From positions 1 through 64,000 of the forward strand of contig NZ_JAFGYF010000008.1 in assembly GCF_016921195.1 (NCBI RefSeq): a stretch of DNA of 64,000 bases, given 5' to 3'. Positions 1-8,113 of this stretch are shown in pieces. Numbering within the stretch: position 1 is the stretch's first letter; every line of letters begins with the position of its first letter. Both the position numbers and the translations under genes were made by a program. The notes under the pieces are model-generated. The model made no database searches, was not told where the DNA came from, and worked only from the letters and a program-made list of their open reading frames with translations. The DNA is from Cellulosimicrobium cellulans. GTDB taxonomy: Bacteria > Actinomycetota > Actinomycetes > Actinomycetales > Cellulomonadaceae.

Positions 1-151
1 ACGGGCAGGAACAGCCAGCCATGCCACAGGGACAAAAAATTTGGCATTGACTAACAAGCACACTGTTGAGTTCTCAAACAACCGACACACACCGCCTCCG
101 ACCTCGTTCCCGAGGCCCTTGCGCGGGGCGTTTCCTTCGTTCTGAATCCTA
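1..151 (-). promoter_or_regulatory. rRNA operon leader with boxA-like element (16S gene off the left edge)
   Basis: Read on the minus strand, 80 to 58 gives TTGAGAACTCAACAGTGTGC preceded by TGT. This is the strongly conserved boxA/antitermination element of actinobacterial rrn leaders, which lies a few hundred bases at most before 16S rRNA. It is followed by the usual AT-rich stretch (CAAATTTTTT, plus-strand 36-45). A -10-like TAGGAT lies at 151 to 146; I cannot define a -35 at normal spacing. The 16S gene itself would start beyond position 1 and is not visible. The assignment rests on similarity to known mycobacterial and other actinobacterial rrn leaders. Confidence 0.85.
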
Positions 152-381
152 CCAGACCCGGCCGTTCGTCCCGGACCGGCAAAACCGGATTTCCGTTCAG
201 AAATGTACCTGATCCAGACACCCCCACCTCGCTCGCGGCGCAGCACTGTGCTCCGAGAATCTGGTGGAAGTTTCACCCGGGGGACCAGCCACTTCGCATC
301 TGCTCCGAGGAGCTGTGCCGTGGTGTCTGTTCCTCCCTGCCGGGCGACCTCGAGAACATTACGGGGTCCCGAGGCGGGAGG
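152..381. other. intergenic, upstream of the rRNA leader
   Basis: There is no convincing gene here. The stretch lies between the 3' end of the WYL regulator and the rRNA leader, so additional rrn promoter elements would be expected in it, but I see no clear -35/-10 pair. Confidence 0.4.
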
Positions 382-1464
382 TCAACTCGCGTCGCCGTGA
401 CCCGGGCCACTCCCCTCCGGGGCCTCTCGCCCCGGTGCGCGCGTCGCGGTCGCCTCCGCCGCGTCCCACGGCGGAGGGGGCCCGGCTGCCGCCGTCGCGC
501 GCGCCGCGAGACGGGCCACCGCCGCACGGAGGTCGTCCGGTCCCACGACGGTGAAGGGCGCGTCGAAGATGCCGAACCACGCGGCGAGCCCGCCCCACGA
601 CCAGGAACCCGCCGTCAGACGGCACCGCCCCTTCTCCACCGCCTCCACGAGGGCGTCCGTGCCGGCCCATGCCGCCACGACGGTGGCGTCCAGCTCGAGC
701 TCGACCGTGCCCCGCACGGGCATCTCGGGCTGCGTGAAGCGCTCGGCGACGAACGTCGCCACGTCCGGGGCGGGCAGCGCCCGACGCTCGAACCGCGCTC
801 CGACGCCCTCGCGCGGCGTCATCCGGTCGATCCGGAACGTGCGCCAGTCGTCCCGGTCGAGGTCCCACGCGACGAGGTACCACCGGCCGCCCCACGTGAC
901 GACATGGTGCGGCTCCGCCCGGCGTGGCGCACGGAACCCCTCCCCGGACCCCTGGCCCGGAGCACGGAGCACCTCGCCCGTCCCGCCCTCGTAGTCGAAC
1001 CGCAGGACACGACGCTCGGTGGCTGCCGAGCCGACGGCCACCAGCACGTCGGCCCGGACGGCGGGCAGGGCCCGCTCCCTCCCGCCCGGCACGGCCGTCA
1101 CCTCGAGCGCGTCGATGCGCGTGCGCAGGCGCGCGGGCATGACCTGGCGGATCGTCGCGAGCGCGCGCGCCGCGGCGTCCTCCACCCCGGGGAGCGTCCC
1201 GGTGCGCAGGGCGATCGCGACCGCGACCGCCTGCTCGTCGTCGAAGAGGAGCGGCGGCACGTCCGCGCCGGCGTCGAGCCGGTACCCGCCGTCGGGCCCC
1301 TTCGTCGCGCGGACCGGGTAGCCGAGCTCGCGCAACCGGTCGACGTCGCGCCGCACGGTGCGGGGACTCACGTCGAGCCGCTCGGCCAGCGCGGAACCCG
1401 GCCAGTCCCGGCGTGCCTGGAGCAGCGAGAGGAGCCGGAGCAGTCGTCCAGAGGTCTCGAGCAT
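382..1464 (-). CDS. WYL-domain transcriptional regulator (YafY/DeoR type)
   Basis: 360 residues. The N-terminus is a winged HTH (residues about 1-60, with SPRTVRRDVDRLRELGYPV as the recognition region) of the DeoR/YafY type. A WYL domain follows (motif GGRWYLVAWDLDRDDWRTFR around 195-215) and then a WCX-like C-terminus. WYL domains bind small ligands or nucleic acids and control the HTH. The ATG at 1464 is chosen because it begins exactly at the HTH fold (MLETSGRLLRLLSLLQ); the frame stays open upstream but into the neighbouring operator and gene. The gene is divergent from an ABC exporter and separated from it by a perfect 9-bp inverted repeat, so it probably represses that exporter and itself. 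The ligand is unknown. Confidence 0.88.
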   Translation of the reverse strand: MLETSGRLLRLLSLLQARRDWPGSALAERLDVSPRTVRRDVDRLRELGYPVRATKGPDGGYRLDAGADVPPLLFDDEQAVAVAIALRTGTLPGVEDAAARALATIRQVMPARLRTRIDALEVTAVPGGRERALPAVRADVLVAVGSAATERRVLRFDYEGGTGEVLRAPGQGSGEGFRAPRRAEPHHVVTWGGRWYLVAWDLDRDDWRTFRIDRMTPREGVGARFERRALPAPDVATFVAERFTQPEMPVRGTVELELDATVVAAWAGTDALVEAVEKGRCRLTAGSWSWGGLAAWFGIFDAPFTVVGPDDLRAAVARLAARATAAAGPPPPWDAAEATATRAPGREAPEGSGPGHGDAS

Positions 1465-1483
1465 GACCTCAGGGTGGCACGGA

Positions 1484-1508
1484 GTAGAGGACCGTAGCTG
1501 TCCTCTAC
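1484..1508. promoter_or_regulatory. inverted-repeat operator between WYL gene and ABC exporter
   Basis: GTAGAGGAC (1484-1492), 7-bp spacer, GTCCTCTAC (1500-1508): a perfect 9-bp palindrome 20 bp before the WYL start codon and 50 bp before the exporter start. Its position in a divergent promoter next to a regulator gene makes it the likely WYL-regulator site; that pairing is inference. Confidence 0.6.
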
Positions 1509-1558
1509 CCCTGGCAACGTCGCTCTCGACGCACCAAGCACACCCAGGAGGAGCCACT

Positions 1559-2647
1559 GTGATCCGCACCAGAGCACTGACCAAGGACTTCGCCGTCGGG
1601 CGCGACGCGAGCGCCACGGTGCGCGCCGTGCGCGGCATCGACCTCGACGTCGCACCCGGCGAGCTCGTCGCCGTCCTCGGCCCCAACGGCGCCGGCAAGA
1701 CGACCACGCTCCGCATGCTCACCACGCTCATCCGCCCCACGTCGGGCACGGCGACGGTCGCGGGCCACGACGTCGTCGCGGAGCCCGACGCCGTCCGGCA
1801 CCGCATCGGCTACGTCGGCCAGGGCAACGGCGCCGGTCACGCGCAGCGTGCCGTCGACGAGCTCGCGAGCCAGGGCCGCATCCACGGCCTCGACCGGCGC
1901 ACCGCGCGACGCCGCGCCGACGAGCTCCTCGACTCCCTCGAGCTCGCGTCGTACGGCAGGCGCAAGGTGTCCGACCTCTCCGGCGGACAGCGTCGCCGGC
2001 TCGACGTCGCGATGGGCCTGGTGCACGCGCCGTCGCTGCTGTTCCTCGACGAGCCGTCGACCGGCCTCGACCCGCACAACCGCGCGAACCTGTGGGACCA
2101 CGTCCTGCGCATGCGCGAGGACACGCTCGCGGCCACGGGCGAGCCCATGACGATCGTGCTCACGACGCACTACCTCGACGAGGCCGACACCATGGCCGAG
2201 CGCGTCGTCGTCGTCGACCACGGCCAGGTCATCGCGGACGACACCGCCGAGAACCTCAAGGCCGACCTCGCCGGGGACCGCGTCGTCGTCACCCTCGCGT
2301 CCCCGCAGGGCCCGGTGCACGACGACGCCGCGCGGCTCGTCGCGCTCGCCCGCCGGGTCGAGGGCTTCCGCGAGGCGATCCGCACGCCCGACGGCGCCCC
2401 CGGCGTCGGGCACGACGCCGCACCGACGCTCGAGGTGCGGGCCGAGCGGGGCGACGCCTACCTGCCCCGCCTGCTGCGTGCCGCCGACGCCGACGGCATC
2501 GCCGTCGAGACGGCGCAGGTCCACCGGCCCACGCTCGACGACGTGTTCCTCGCGCTCACCGGGCGCAGCCTGCGCGAGGCAGGTGCCACGACCCCGACCG
2601 ACGCCCTCGCCGAGGGCGCCCGCCCCACCGAGAGGACCGCAGCATGA
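1559..2647 (+). CDS. ABC transporter ATP-binding protein, DrrA type
   Basis: 362 residues, starting at GTG 1559 after a strong AGGAGG at 1546-1551. ABC ATPase with Walker A GPNGAGKTT (41-49), signature LSGGQRRRLDVAMGL, Walker B LLFLDEPSTGLDP and an H-loop in TTHYLDEADTMAERV. The long C-terminal extension (about 230-362) is typical of DrrA/daunorubicin-resistance ATPases. It would energise export together with the membrane protein encoded by the next gene, which it overlaps by 4 nt (ATGA). The substrate cannot be read from sequence; the family exports drugs, antibiotics and lipids. Expression is probably controlled by the divergent WYL regulator through the 1484-1508 palindrome. Confidence 0.92.
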   Translation: MIRTRALTKDFAVGRDASATVRAVRGIDLDVAPGELVAVLGPNGAGKTTTLRMLTTLIRPTSGTATVAGHDVVAEPDAVRHRIGYVGQGNGAGHAQRAVDELASQGRIHGLDRRTARRRADELLDSLELASYGRRKVSDLSGGQRRRLDVAMGLVHAPSLLFLDEPSTGLDPHNRANLWDHVLRMREDTLAATGEPMTIVLTTHYLDEADTMAERVVVVDHGQVIADDTAENLKADLAGDRVVVTLASPQGPVHDDAARLVALARRVEGFREAIRTPDGAPGVGHDAAPTLEVRAERGDAYLPRLLRAADADGIAVETAQVHRPTLDDVFLALTGRSLREAGATTPTDALAEGARPTERTAA

Positions 2648-3498
2648 GCACCGTAGACATCGCCCCCACCGGCGTCGCCCCGCGCCGGGCCGCCACCGGT
2701 CCCCGCCCACACCGCGGGCTCGCCGCCTTCGCGCGCGACACCGGGCTCGTGCTCGTCCGCGAGCTGCGGCCCGTCGTCCACGACCCGTTCTCCGTGCTGT
2801 TCGGTCTCGTCCAGCCGATCGTCTTCCTCGCGCTGTTCGGCCCTCTGCTCGTCGGGTCGCTCGGGGGCACGGCGACCGGCCAGGAGGTCCTGGGCGGCAA
2901 CGTCTGGCAGTGGTTCGTCCCCTCGATCCTCGTCATGACGACTCTCTTCGGAACCTCCACCACGGGGGCGAACCTCCTCGTCGAGCTCCAGACCGGCGCG
3001 CACGAGCGGATGCTCGTCGCCCCGCTGTCCCGGGCCTCGCTGCTCGTGGGCCGCGCGCTCAAGGAGATGGTCCCGATCGTCGCGCAGTCGGTCGTCGTGG
3101 TGCTCGTCATGCTCCCGTTCGGGTTCGAGCTCCATCCCGCCGGCGCCGTCGTCGGGCTCGCGCTGCTCGCCGTGTTCGGCGTCGGGATCGGGTCCCTCAG
3201 CTACGCCCTCGCACTCGCCGTGCGCAAGCAGGACTGGATGTTCTGGGTCGTGCAGCAGACGCTGGTCTTCCCGCTCATGATCCTGTCCGGCATGCTCCTG
3301 CCGCTGGAGACGGGGCCCCGCTGGATGCAGGTGGCGTCCGACGTCAACCCGCTGCGTTACGTCGTCGACGCCGAGCGCGCCCTGTTCGCCGGCGACCTCA
3401 CGGCCTCGGCGGCCGCGTGGGGGTGGGTAGCCGCCGTCGTGACGGCCGCCGTCGGACTCGCCGTCGGGATCCGCACCATGGTGCGCTCGACCGACTGA
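2644..3498 (+). CDS. ABC-2 type permease, DrrB type
   Basis: 284 residues. The ATG at 2644 overlaps the ATPase stop (ATGA), so the two genes are translationally coupled. After a cytoplasmic N-terminus of about 45 residues there are six hydrophobic segments (for example PIVFLALFGPLLVGSL and VGLALLAVFGVGIGSLSYAL) and the conserved ABC-2 region GAHERMLVAPLSRASLLVGR that contacts the ATPase. The C-terminal part (LMILSGMLLPLETGPRWMQ, then NPLRYVVDAERALFAG) is standard for DrrB-like permeases. It forms the membrane channel of a two-component exporter. A hairpin at 3527-3556 follows the stop codon. Confidence 0.9.
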   Translation: MSTVDIAPTGVAPRRAATGPRPHRGLAAFARDTGLVLVRELRPVVHDPFSVLFGLVQPIVFLALFGPLLVGSLGGTATGQEVLGGNVWQWFVPSILVMTTLFGTSTTGANLLVELQTGAHERMLVAPLSRASLLVGRALKEMVPIVAQSVVVVLVMLPFGFELHPAGAVVGLALLAVFGVGIGSLSYALALAVRKQDWMFWVVQQTLVFPLMILSGMLLPLETGPRWMQVASDVNPLRYVVDAERALFAGDLTASAAAWGWVAAVVTAAVGLAVGIRTMVRSTD

Positions 3499-3526
3499 CG
3501 GGCCAGACCCGCTGCGGGCACGAGAC

Positions 3527-3556
3527 GGGCCCGGCCTCCGAGGGGAGACCGGGCCC
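3527..3556. terminator. bidirectional hairpin terminator
   Basis: GGGCCCGG at 3527-3534 pairs with CCGGGCCC at 3549-3556. An inner CTCC/GGAG pair leaves a short loop. It lies between convergent genes (permease ends 3498, RAMA-like gene ends 3583). No U-tract follows, as is common in high-GC actinobacteria. Confidence 0.7.
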
Positions 3557-3582
3557 GATGCCTGCCCGCACGCGCCGGCCGG

Positions 3583-5046
3583 TCAGGCGTGGTGCTCTCG
3601 GAAGGCGTCGGTGAGGGTGGGGCCGTCGTCGGTGCCGAGGCGCCAGACGCTCCAGCCGTCGGCGGTGTGGGTGCCCGACACGGCGACGGCGGCGAGGTCC
3701 GGGTGGCGGAAGCGCGCGCCGTCGGGCAGCTCGATGTAGCCGTCGGGCTGGAGCAAGGCCTCGAAGCGCTGGCCGCGGCGCGGACGTGACCAGACGAGCT
3801 GGCGCGGGGTGCCCAAAGCGCGCGCGAGCGCGACGAGGTCGGGGTCGTCGTCGGGACCGAGCGGAACGTCCGCGGAGGGCGGGGGCGGCACGGGGACGAC
3901 GTCGCGGCTCGCGGGCGCCGGAGCGGGCACCGGGTCGAGGTCGACGGGCGGGTGGTACGACAGCGGGTCGTACGGCTGCTCGCGCGACGGGCTGCGCTGC
4001 TCGCCGTACTCGTGCGTGAGGTAGGACTCCCGCGTCCGGATCGACTCGCGGGTGCGGATCGACTCGCGCGTGAGGATCGACGTGCGCGGCGTCGGGACGT
4101 CGTCGCCGGCCTCGACGGGCCGGCGGTCGGCCCAGCCGGCGGACGCGGCGTCGGGCACGGTCCGGGCGGTGAGCGGGTCGTCGAGGGGCACGAAGTCCAG
4201 GACGGGAGGCTCGGCGTGCGACGGCTCCGACGGCGCGGCGGTCGGTGCCGGCGCGGCGAGGGGGCCGGTCTCGTCCGCCGGGGTGGGCGCGATCGCGGAG
4301 CCGACGCGCGGCTCGAGCTCGGCGGCACGACGGCGCTCGGCCCGGGACTGCGCGGCCTGCCGCGTCACCACGGGAAACTTGCCGGTCAGGGCTCGGCCCA
4401 CGGCGACGCCGTCCGCGAAGTCGGAACCGGGAGCGACGGCACGGCCCCGGCGGGGCTCGGGTGCCGCGGGTGGTGCGGGGTTGTCGCGCGTCATGGCGAG
4501 GGGGGACACGTCGACGAAGCGGCGGCCGTCCGCGCCGTGCACGACGCCGAGGCGCAGGACGGAGACCGGGGAGCCGGGCTGCCGGAGGAAGTCGAGCGCG
4601 TCCTGGATGCCGGGCGCGGCGCTGGAGCAGATGACGATGAGGCGGGCGCCCGTCGCGCGGGCGGTCGCCTGCGAGCGCGTGAGCGGGACGTTGTCGTAGA
4701 ACGCGGCCACGTCCTGCTGGAACCGCGACGCTCCGCCGGTGTAGCGGGCGGCGAGCTCGGCGCGCGTGAGTCGCCCGGCACGGCCGGCGTGGTTGAGCGC
4801 CGCGGTGAGGGCCTCCTCCGTGAGCTCCGCGGTGACCTCGATGACGACCGGGAGGCCGGCGGCGTCGAGCGCGAGGAGGTGGGGCTCGTCGTCGGACGTG
4901 CCCTGCGCGACCGGGAAGATCTGCTCGCCCAGCAGCCCCTCGATGTTGCCGTCGACGACACGCTGCGCGTCGGTCCCGAAGGCACCTGCCGGCTGGGGCG
5001 GCTGGACCAGTACGGGACGCTCGGCGTCCACCTCGAAGAGGGGCAT
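3583..5046 (-). CDS. putative nuclease-like protein with C-terminal RAMA-like domain
   Basis: 487 residues from ATG 5046 (MPLFEVDAERPVLVQPP), chosen because GGAG precedes it at good spacing; an in-frame start 18 codons upstream exists. The N-terminal part (about 20-110) has NIEGLLGEQ, PHLLALDAAGLPVVIEV and an alpha-helical tail. That pattern resembles NucS/PD-(D/E)XK-like folds, but the usual lysine after the E-x motif is not present. The middle (about 190-400) is Pro/Ala-rich and disordered, with a TRESIR repeat. The last 80 residues (LQPDGYIELPDGARFRHPD, then DGWSVWRL) look like a RAMA domain, a module fused to restriction and modification enzymes. The function is therefore probably DNA-related, but activity is unproven and the N-terminus may be non-catalytic. 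Confidence 0.6.
   Translation of the reverse strand: MPLFEVDAERPVLVQPPQPAGAFGTDAQRVVDGNIEGLLGEQIFPVAQGTSDDEPHLLALDAAGLPVVIEVTAELTEEALTAALNHAGRAGRLTRAELAARYTGGASRFQQDVAAFYDNVPLTRSQATARATGARLIVICSSAAPGIQDALDFLRQPGSPVSVLRLGVVHGADGRRFVDVSPLAMTRDNPAPPAAPEPRRGRAVAPGSDFADGVAVGRALTGKFPVVTRQAAQSRAERRRAAELEPRVGSAIAPTPADETGPLAAPAPTAAPSEPSHAEPPVLDFVPLDDPLTARTVPDAASAGWADRRPVEAGDDVPTPRTSILTRESIRTRESIRTRESYLTHEYGEQRSPSREQPYDPLSYHPPVDLDPVPAPAPASRDVVPVPPPPSADVPLGPDDDPDLVALARALGTPRQLVWSRPRRGQRFEALLQPDGYIELPDGARFRHPDLAAVAVSGTHTADGWSVWRLGTDDGPTLTDAFREHHA
4025..4078 (-). repeat. three 18-bp coding repeats (TRESIR linker)
   Basis: Three 18-bp units (4025-4042, 4043-4060, 4061-4078), each GACTC followed by a GC-rich core and GGATC, encode a TRESIR/TRESIL hexapeptide on the minus strand in the disordered linker. 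The units differ at synonymous as well as first positions. Confidence 0.7.
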
Positions 5047-5196
5047 CGGGAGATCTCCTGCGGCAGCGGAACGCGACCTGGGCGGGTGCGTTTGCGCCAT
5101 AGCCTACGTCGGCGGTCAAGTCCGTCGAACCGGTCGAACCGTCCTGGAGGCGCCGCACCGGAACCCTGCGACGTCGTCCCGCGACGCCACCGCAGG

Positions 5197-5517
5197 TCAG
5201 GCGTGCCCGGTCTCCTCGGACTCGGCGGCGAGGCGTTCCTCGACCCGCTCGACCTTGCCCGTGAGCTCGCCCGTGCGACCCGGCCGGATGTCGGCCTTGA
5301 TGACGAGCGAGACCCGGTGCCCGCCCGCGCCCACGGCCTCGGTGGCGCGCTGGATCACGGGCATGACGGCGTCCCAGTCGCCCTCGATCTCGGTGAACAT
5401 CGCGGTGGTGCGGTTGGGCAGGCCCGATTCGCGGACGATGCGGACGGCCTCGGCGACGGAGTCCGCGACGGACTCGCCGGCACCGAGCGGAGCGACGGAG
5501 AAGGCGAAGACGGCCAT
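5197..5517 (-). CDS. thiamine-binding family protein (MTH1187/YkoF-like, DUF77)
   Basis: 106 residues, the usual length for the family. [19 protein letters not shown], then [32 protein letters not shown], then an [18 protein letters not shown] strand are hallmarks of the MTH1187/DUF77 ferredoxin-like fold, whose members bind thiamine or related molecules in the cytoplasm. It is divergent from cofD (92 bp between starts) and lies 150 bp downstream of the RAMA-like gene start on the same strand. No obvious thiamine (TPP) riboswitch precedes it. The exact ligand is inference from the family. Confidence 0.82.
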   Translation of the reverse strand: MAVFAFSVAPLGAGESVADSVAEAVRIVRESGLPNRTTAMFTEIEGDWDAVMPVIQRATEAVGAGGHRVSLVIKADIRPGRTGELTGKVERVEERLAAESEETGHA

Positions 5518-5596
5518 GGACCCATCGTGGCACGGCTCCGTGCTCCGGCCCGCGCCGAGGCGCCCGGGCAGCGCCGTGGCCTCCGCCCCTCCGACG

Positions 5597-5612
5597 TAGG
5601 CTCGTCGTCGTG
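5597..5612 (+). promoter_or_regulatory. -10 element for a probably leaderless cofD mRNA
   Basis: TAGGCT at 5597-5602 ends 7 nt before the GTG start codon (5610). Transcription would start at or next to the start codon, and no ribosome binding site is visible. No clear -35 is seen. Confidence 0.45.
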
Positions 5613-6563
5613 ACAGCAGAACACCGCACCGACCGCGTGACCGTGCTCGCGGGCGGGGTCGGCGGGGCGCGCCTCGCGCACGGCCTGGACCTCGCCGGGG
5701 CCGACCTCACGGTCGTCGTCAACGTCGCGGACGACGTCGAGCTGCACGGGCTGTGGATCTCGCCCGACCTCGACACGGTGACGTACACGCTCGCCGGGCT
5801 CGCGGACGAGGAGCGCGGCTGGGGCGTGGTCGGCGAGACGTACGCCGCGCTGGAGGCGATGGGCCGGCTCGGCGAGGACACGTGGTTCACGCTCGGCGAC
5901 CGCGACCTCGCGACGCACGTCGTGCGGACGGCCCAGCTGCGGGCGGGCGCTCCGCTCTCCGACGTCACCGCGCAGCTCACGTCCGCGCTCGGCGTCCGGG
6001 CGCGTGTGCTGCCCGTGACCGACGACCGCGTCGCGACGCTCGTCGACACACCCGCGGGACGCCTCGGGTTCCAGGAGTACTTCGTGGGCCGGCGGCACGC
6101 GGACGACGTGCTGGGTCTCGTCTACGACGGCATCGACGCCGCGCGCCCGGCGCCCGGCGTGCTCGACGCGGTGGCGGGCGCCGACGTCGTCGTGGTCGCG
6201 CCGTCGAACCCGTTCCTGTCGGTGGAGCCGGTGCTGGGCGTCGCGGGCGTGCGGCACGCGCTCGCCGGGACGACCGCGCGTCGCGTCGCGGTGAGCCCCA
6301 TCGTCGGCGGCCGCGCGATCAAGGGCCCCGCGGCGCAGATCCTCACGACCCTCGGGCACGAGGTCTCGGCGCTCGGCGTCGCGCGCCTGTACGCGGGCCT
6401 GGTCGACGTCATGGTGATCGACGACGAGGACGCGCACCTCGCGGACGCCGTCCGCGCGCTCGGGATGGACGTCGTCGTCACGGACACCGTCATGGGCGGT
6501 GCCGAGGGCCGCGAGCGCCTCGCGCGCACGCTCCTCGCGTCGGCGGGGGTCGCTCGTGGGTGA
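5610..6563 (+). CDS. cofD: 2-phospho-L-lactate transferase (CofD/FbiA)
   Basis: 317 residues from GTG 5610. The N-terminus [17 protein letters not shown] is the CofD nucleotide-binding loop. [19 protein letters not shown] and DTVTYTLAG, with ITVSPIVGG-like [17 protein letters not shown] near 240, are family signatures. The enzyme joins the activated phospholactate or phosphoenolpyruvate unit to the deazaflavin Fo to give (dehydro)F420-0 in the cytoplasm. It overlaps cofC, the enzyme that makes its activated substrate, by 8 nt, so the two steps are coupled. The Fo synthase (FbiC) and the glutamate ligase (FbiB/CofE) are not in this window. Confidence 0.93.
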   Translation: MTAEHRTDRVTVLAGGVGGARLAHGLDLAGADLTVVVNVADDVELHGLWISPDLDTVTYTLAGLADEERGWGVVGETYAALEAMGRLGEDTWFTLGDRDLATHVVRTAQLRAGAPLSDVTAQLTSALGVRARVLPVTDDRVATLVDTPAGRLGFQEYFVGRRHADDVLGLVYDGIDAARPAPGVLDAVAGADVVVVAPSNPFLSVEPVLGVAGVRHALAGTTARRVAVSPIVGGRAIKGPAAQILTTLGHEVSALGVARLYAGLVDVMVIDDEDAHLADAVRALGMDVVVTDTVMGGAEGRERLARTLLASAGVARG

Positions 6564-7431
6564 CCTCGCGCTGCCCGACGGCGACGCCCGCCCGGGTGCC
6601 ACCGCCCGACCGGGGCGCGTGGTCGCCGTCGTGCCGTTGCGCGACGGGTCGTCCGGCAAGTCACGGCTCGCGCACGTCCTCGACCCCGCGTCGCGCAGCA
6701 GGCTGATCGCCGTGCTCGCGCGGCACGTCGTGGGGACGCTGCTCGCGAGCGACGGCGTGGAGCGCGTGGTCGTGGTGACGTCGGACTCGCGGTTCACGTG
6801 GCGGGCGCTGCGGGACGTCGTGGTGGACGAGCCCGCCGACGCGGCGCACACCGGCGAGGCCGACGGGCTCCCCCTGCTGACCGAGGACGCGGACCGGCTG
6901 CGCATCGTGCTCCAGCCCGCGGACCGGCCCGGCCTGGACGCGGCGGTCGAGCTGGGCCGGGAGATCGCGTCGGAGGACGCGGCGACCCAGGGCCCGGTGC
7001 GGCTCCTCGTGGCGCACGCCGACCTGCCCGCGCTCACGACCGCGGACGTGGCGGCGCTGCTCGCCGAGGACGCCCCGGTCGTCGTCGCGACGGACCGGGT
7101 CGGAGCGGGCACGAACCTGCTCGTCCTCGGACCCCCCGCCTCCTCGCCGTCGAGCACCGGGCTGCCGTCGGTCAGCGGCGCAGAACGCCACGAACCTCGT
7201 GCTCGGCCGAGCGGCGGTCCCGTCGACGCGGGGTTCCGGTTCCGGTTCGGACCGGGCAGCCGCGCGGCGCACGTCGCGGAGGCCGAGCGGCTCGGGCTGC
7301 GGGCCGCCGTCGTGCAGCGGCCCGGGACGGCGGTCGACCTCGACACCGCCGAGGACTGGGGCGAGCTGCCTGCGGACGCGCGCGCCGTCGTCGGGCTGCA
7401 CGTCCCGGCGCTGCGCGACCGCGACGCCTGA
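6556..7431 (+). CDS. cofC: phosphoenolpyruvate/2-phospho-L-lactate guanylyltransferase (CofC/FbiD)
   Basis: 291 residues from GTG 6556, overlapping the cofD stop. VVAVVPLRDGSSGKSRLAHVL is the nucleotidyltransferase entry motif (xPxKxxxxxKSRL type); HADLPALTTADVAALL and ATDRVGAGTNLLVL are the CofC core. It activates phosphoenolpyruvate or 2-phospholactate with GTP for CofD. Residues about 195-225 form a Pro/Ser/Gly-rich insertion (PPASSPSSTGLPSV) just before the conserved FRFRFGPGSRAAHV block. This makes the protein longer than the roughly 210 residues usual for the family; the N-terminal 25 residues may also be non-conserved. Confidence 0.9.
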   Translation: MGDLALPDGDARPGATARPGRVVAVVPLRDGSSGKSRLAHVLDPASRSRLIAVLARHVVGTLLASDGVERVVVVTSDSRFTWRALRDVVVDEPADAAHTGEADGLPLLTEDADRLRIVLQPADRPGLDAAVELGREIASEDAATQGPVRLLVAHADLPALTTADVAALLAEDAPVVVATDRVGAGTNLLVLGPPASSPSSTGLPSVSGAERHEPRARPSGGPVDAGFRFRFGPGSRAAHVAEAERLGLRAAVVQRPGTAVDLDTAEDWGELPADARAVVGLHVPALRDRDA

Positions 7432-7455
7432 CGGCGAGCGTCCCGGGCGCGCAGG

Positions 7456-8073
7456 TTACGGCCGGCCTCCCCAGCGGCCGCGGTGCACGACGTCGTCGAG
7501 CGGCTTGCGCGCGCGGCGCCGCGGCGAGCCCGTGGTCGCCCGGTCGGCCGGGTGCCCGACGGCGACGACCCCGGTCGGGGCGTACGCGTCGGGGATGCCG
7601 AACGCGGCGCGCAGCCGCGCGACCTCGCCGGGCGCGACGCCGAAGAAGCACGCGCCGAGCCCCTCGTCGACGGCGGTCTGGAGCATGAGCAGCGCGGCCA
7701 TCCCGGCGTCGACGTGCCAGTACGGCACGGCCCACCGGTTCTCGTCGCGGTCGGCCCAGCCCTTGTCGTCCTCGGCGTACCGGTCGAGGTAGACGGCCTT
7801 CGACGTGAGGACCACGACGAGCACGGGCGCGGTGCGCATCCCGGCGAGCCACGCGCTCATGCTCCGCTCGGGCTGCTCGGGCGAGCTCGCGGACCAGAAG
7901 CGCGCGACGTCGTCGGGCTCGGTGAGGACGAGGAACGACCACCCCTGCGAGAACCCCGCGCTCGGAGCGCGGACCGCGTTGCGCACGAGGCGGTCGACCG
8001 CGTCCGGCGCGACCGGCTCGTCGGTGAACCGGCGCACCATGCGACGGCGTCGGACGACGTCCTGGAACTCCAC
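7456..8073 (-). CDS. nitroreductase family FMN enzyme
   Basis: 205 residues. MEFQDVVRRRRMVRRFTDEPV is the family N-terminus with the FMN-phosphate-binding arginines. APSAGFSQGWSFLVLT and VDAGMAALLMLQTAVDEGLGACFFG are the FMN and dimer regions; GVVAVGHP closes the fold. The substrate is unknown. It faces cofC with only 24 bp between stop codons. FbiB of mycobacteria carries a C-terminal FMN domain of this superfamily that reduces dehydro-F420-0, so a role in F420 maturation is possible; that is inference from proximity, and an unrelated nitroreductase is equally compatible. RBS-like AGGGGGCC precedes the ATG. Confidence 0.82.
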   Translation of the reverse strand: MEFQDVVRRRRMVRRFTDEPVAPDAVDRLVRNAVRAPSAGFSQGWSFLVLTEPDDVARFWSASSPEQPERSMSAWLAGMRTAPVLVVVLTSKAVYLDRYAEDDKGWADRDENRWAVPYWHVDAGMAALLMLQTAVDEGLGACFFGVAPGEVARLRAAFGIPDAYAPTGVVAVGHPADRATTGSPRRRARKPLDDVVHRGRWGGRP

Positions 8074-8113
8074 GTGGCCCCCTCGGCACGGTCCGGCAGC
8101 GGGTCCCCGAACC

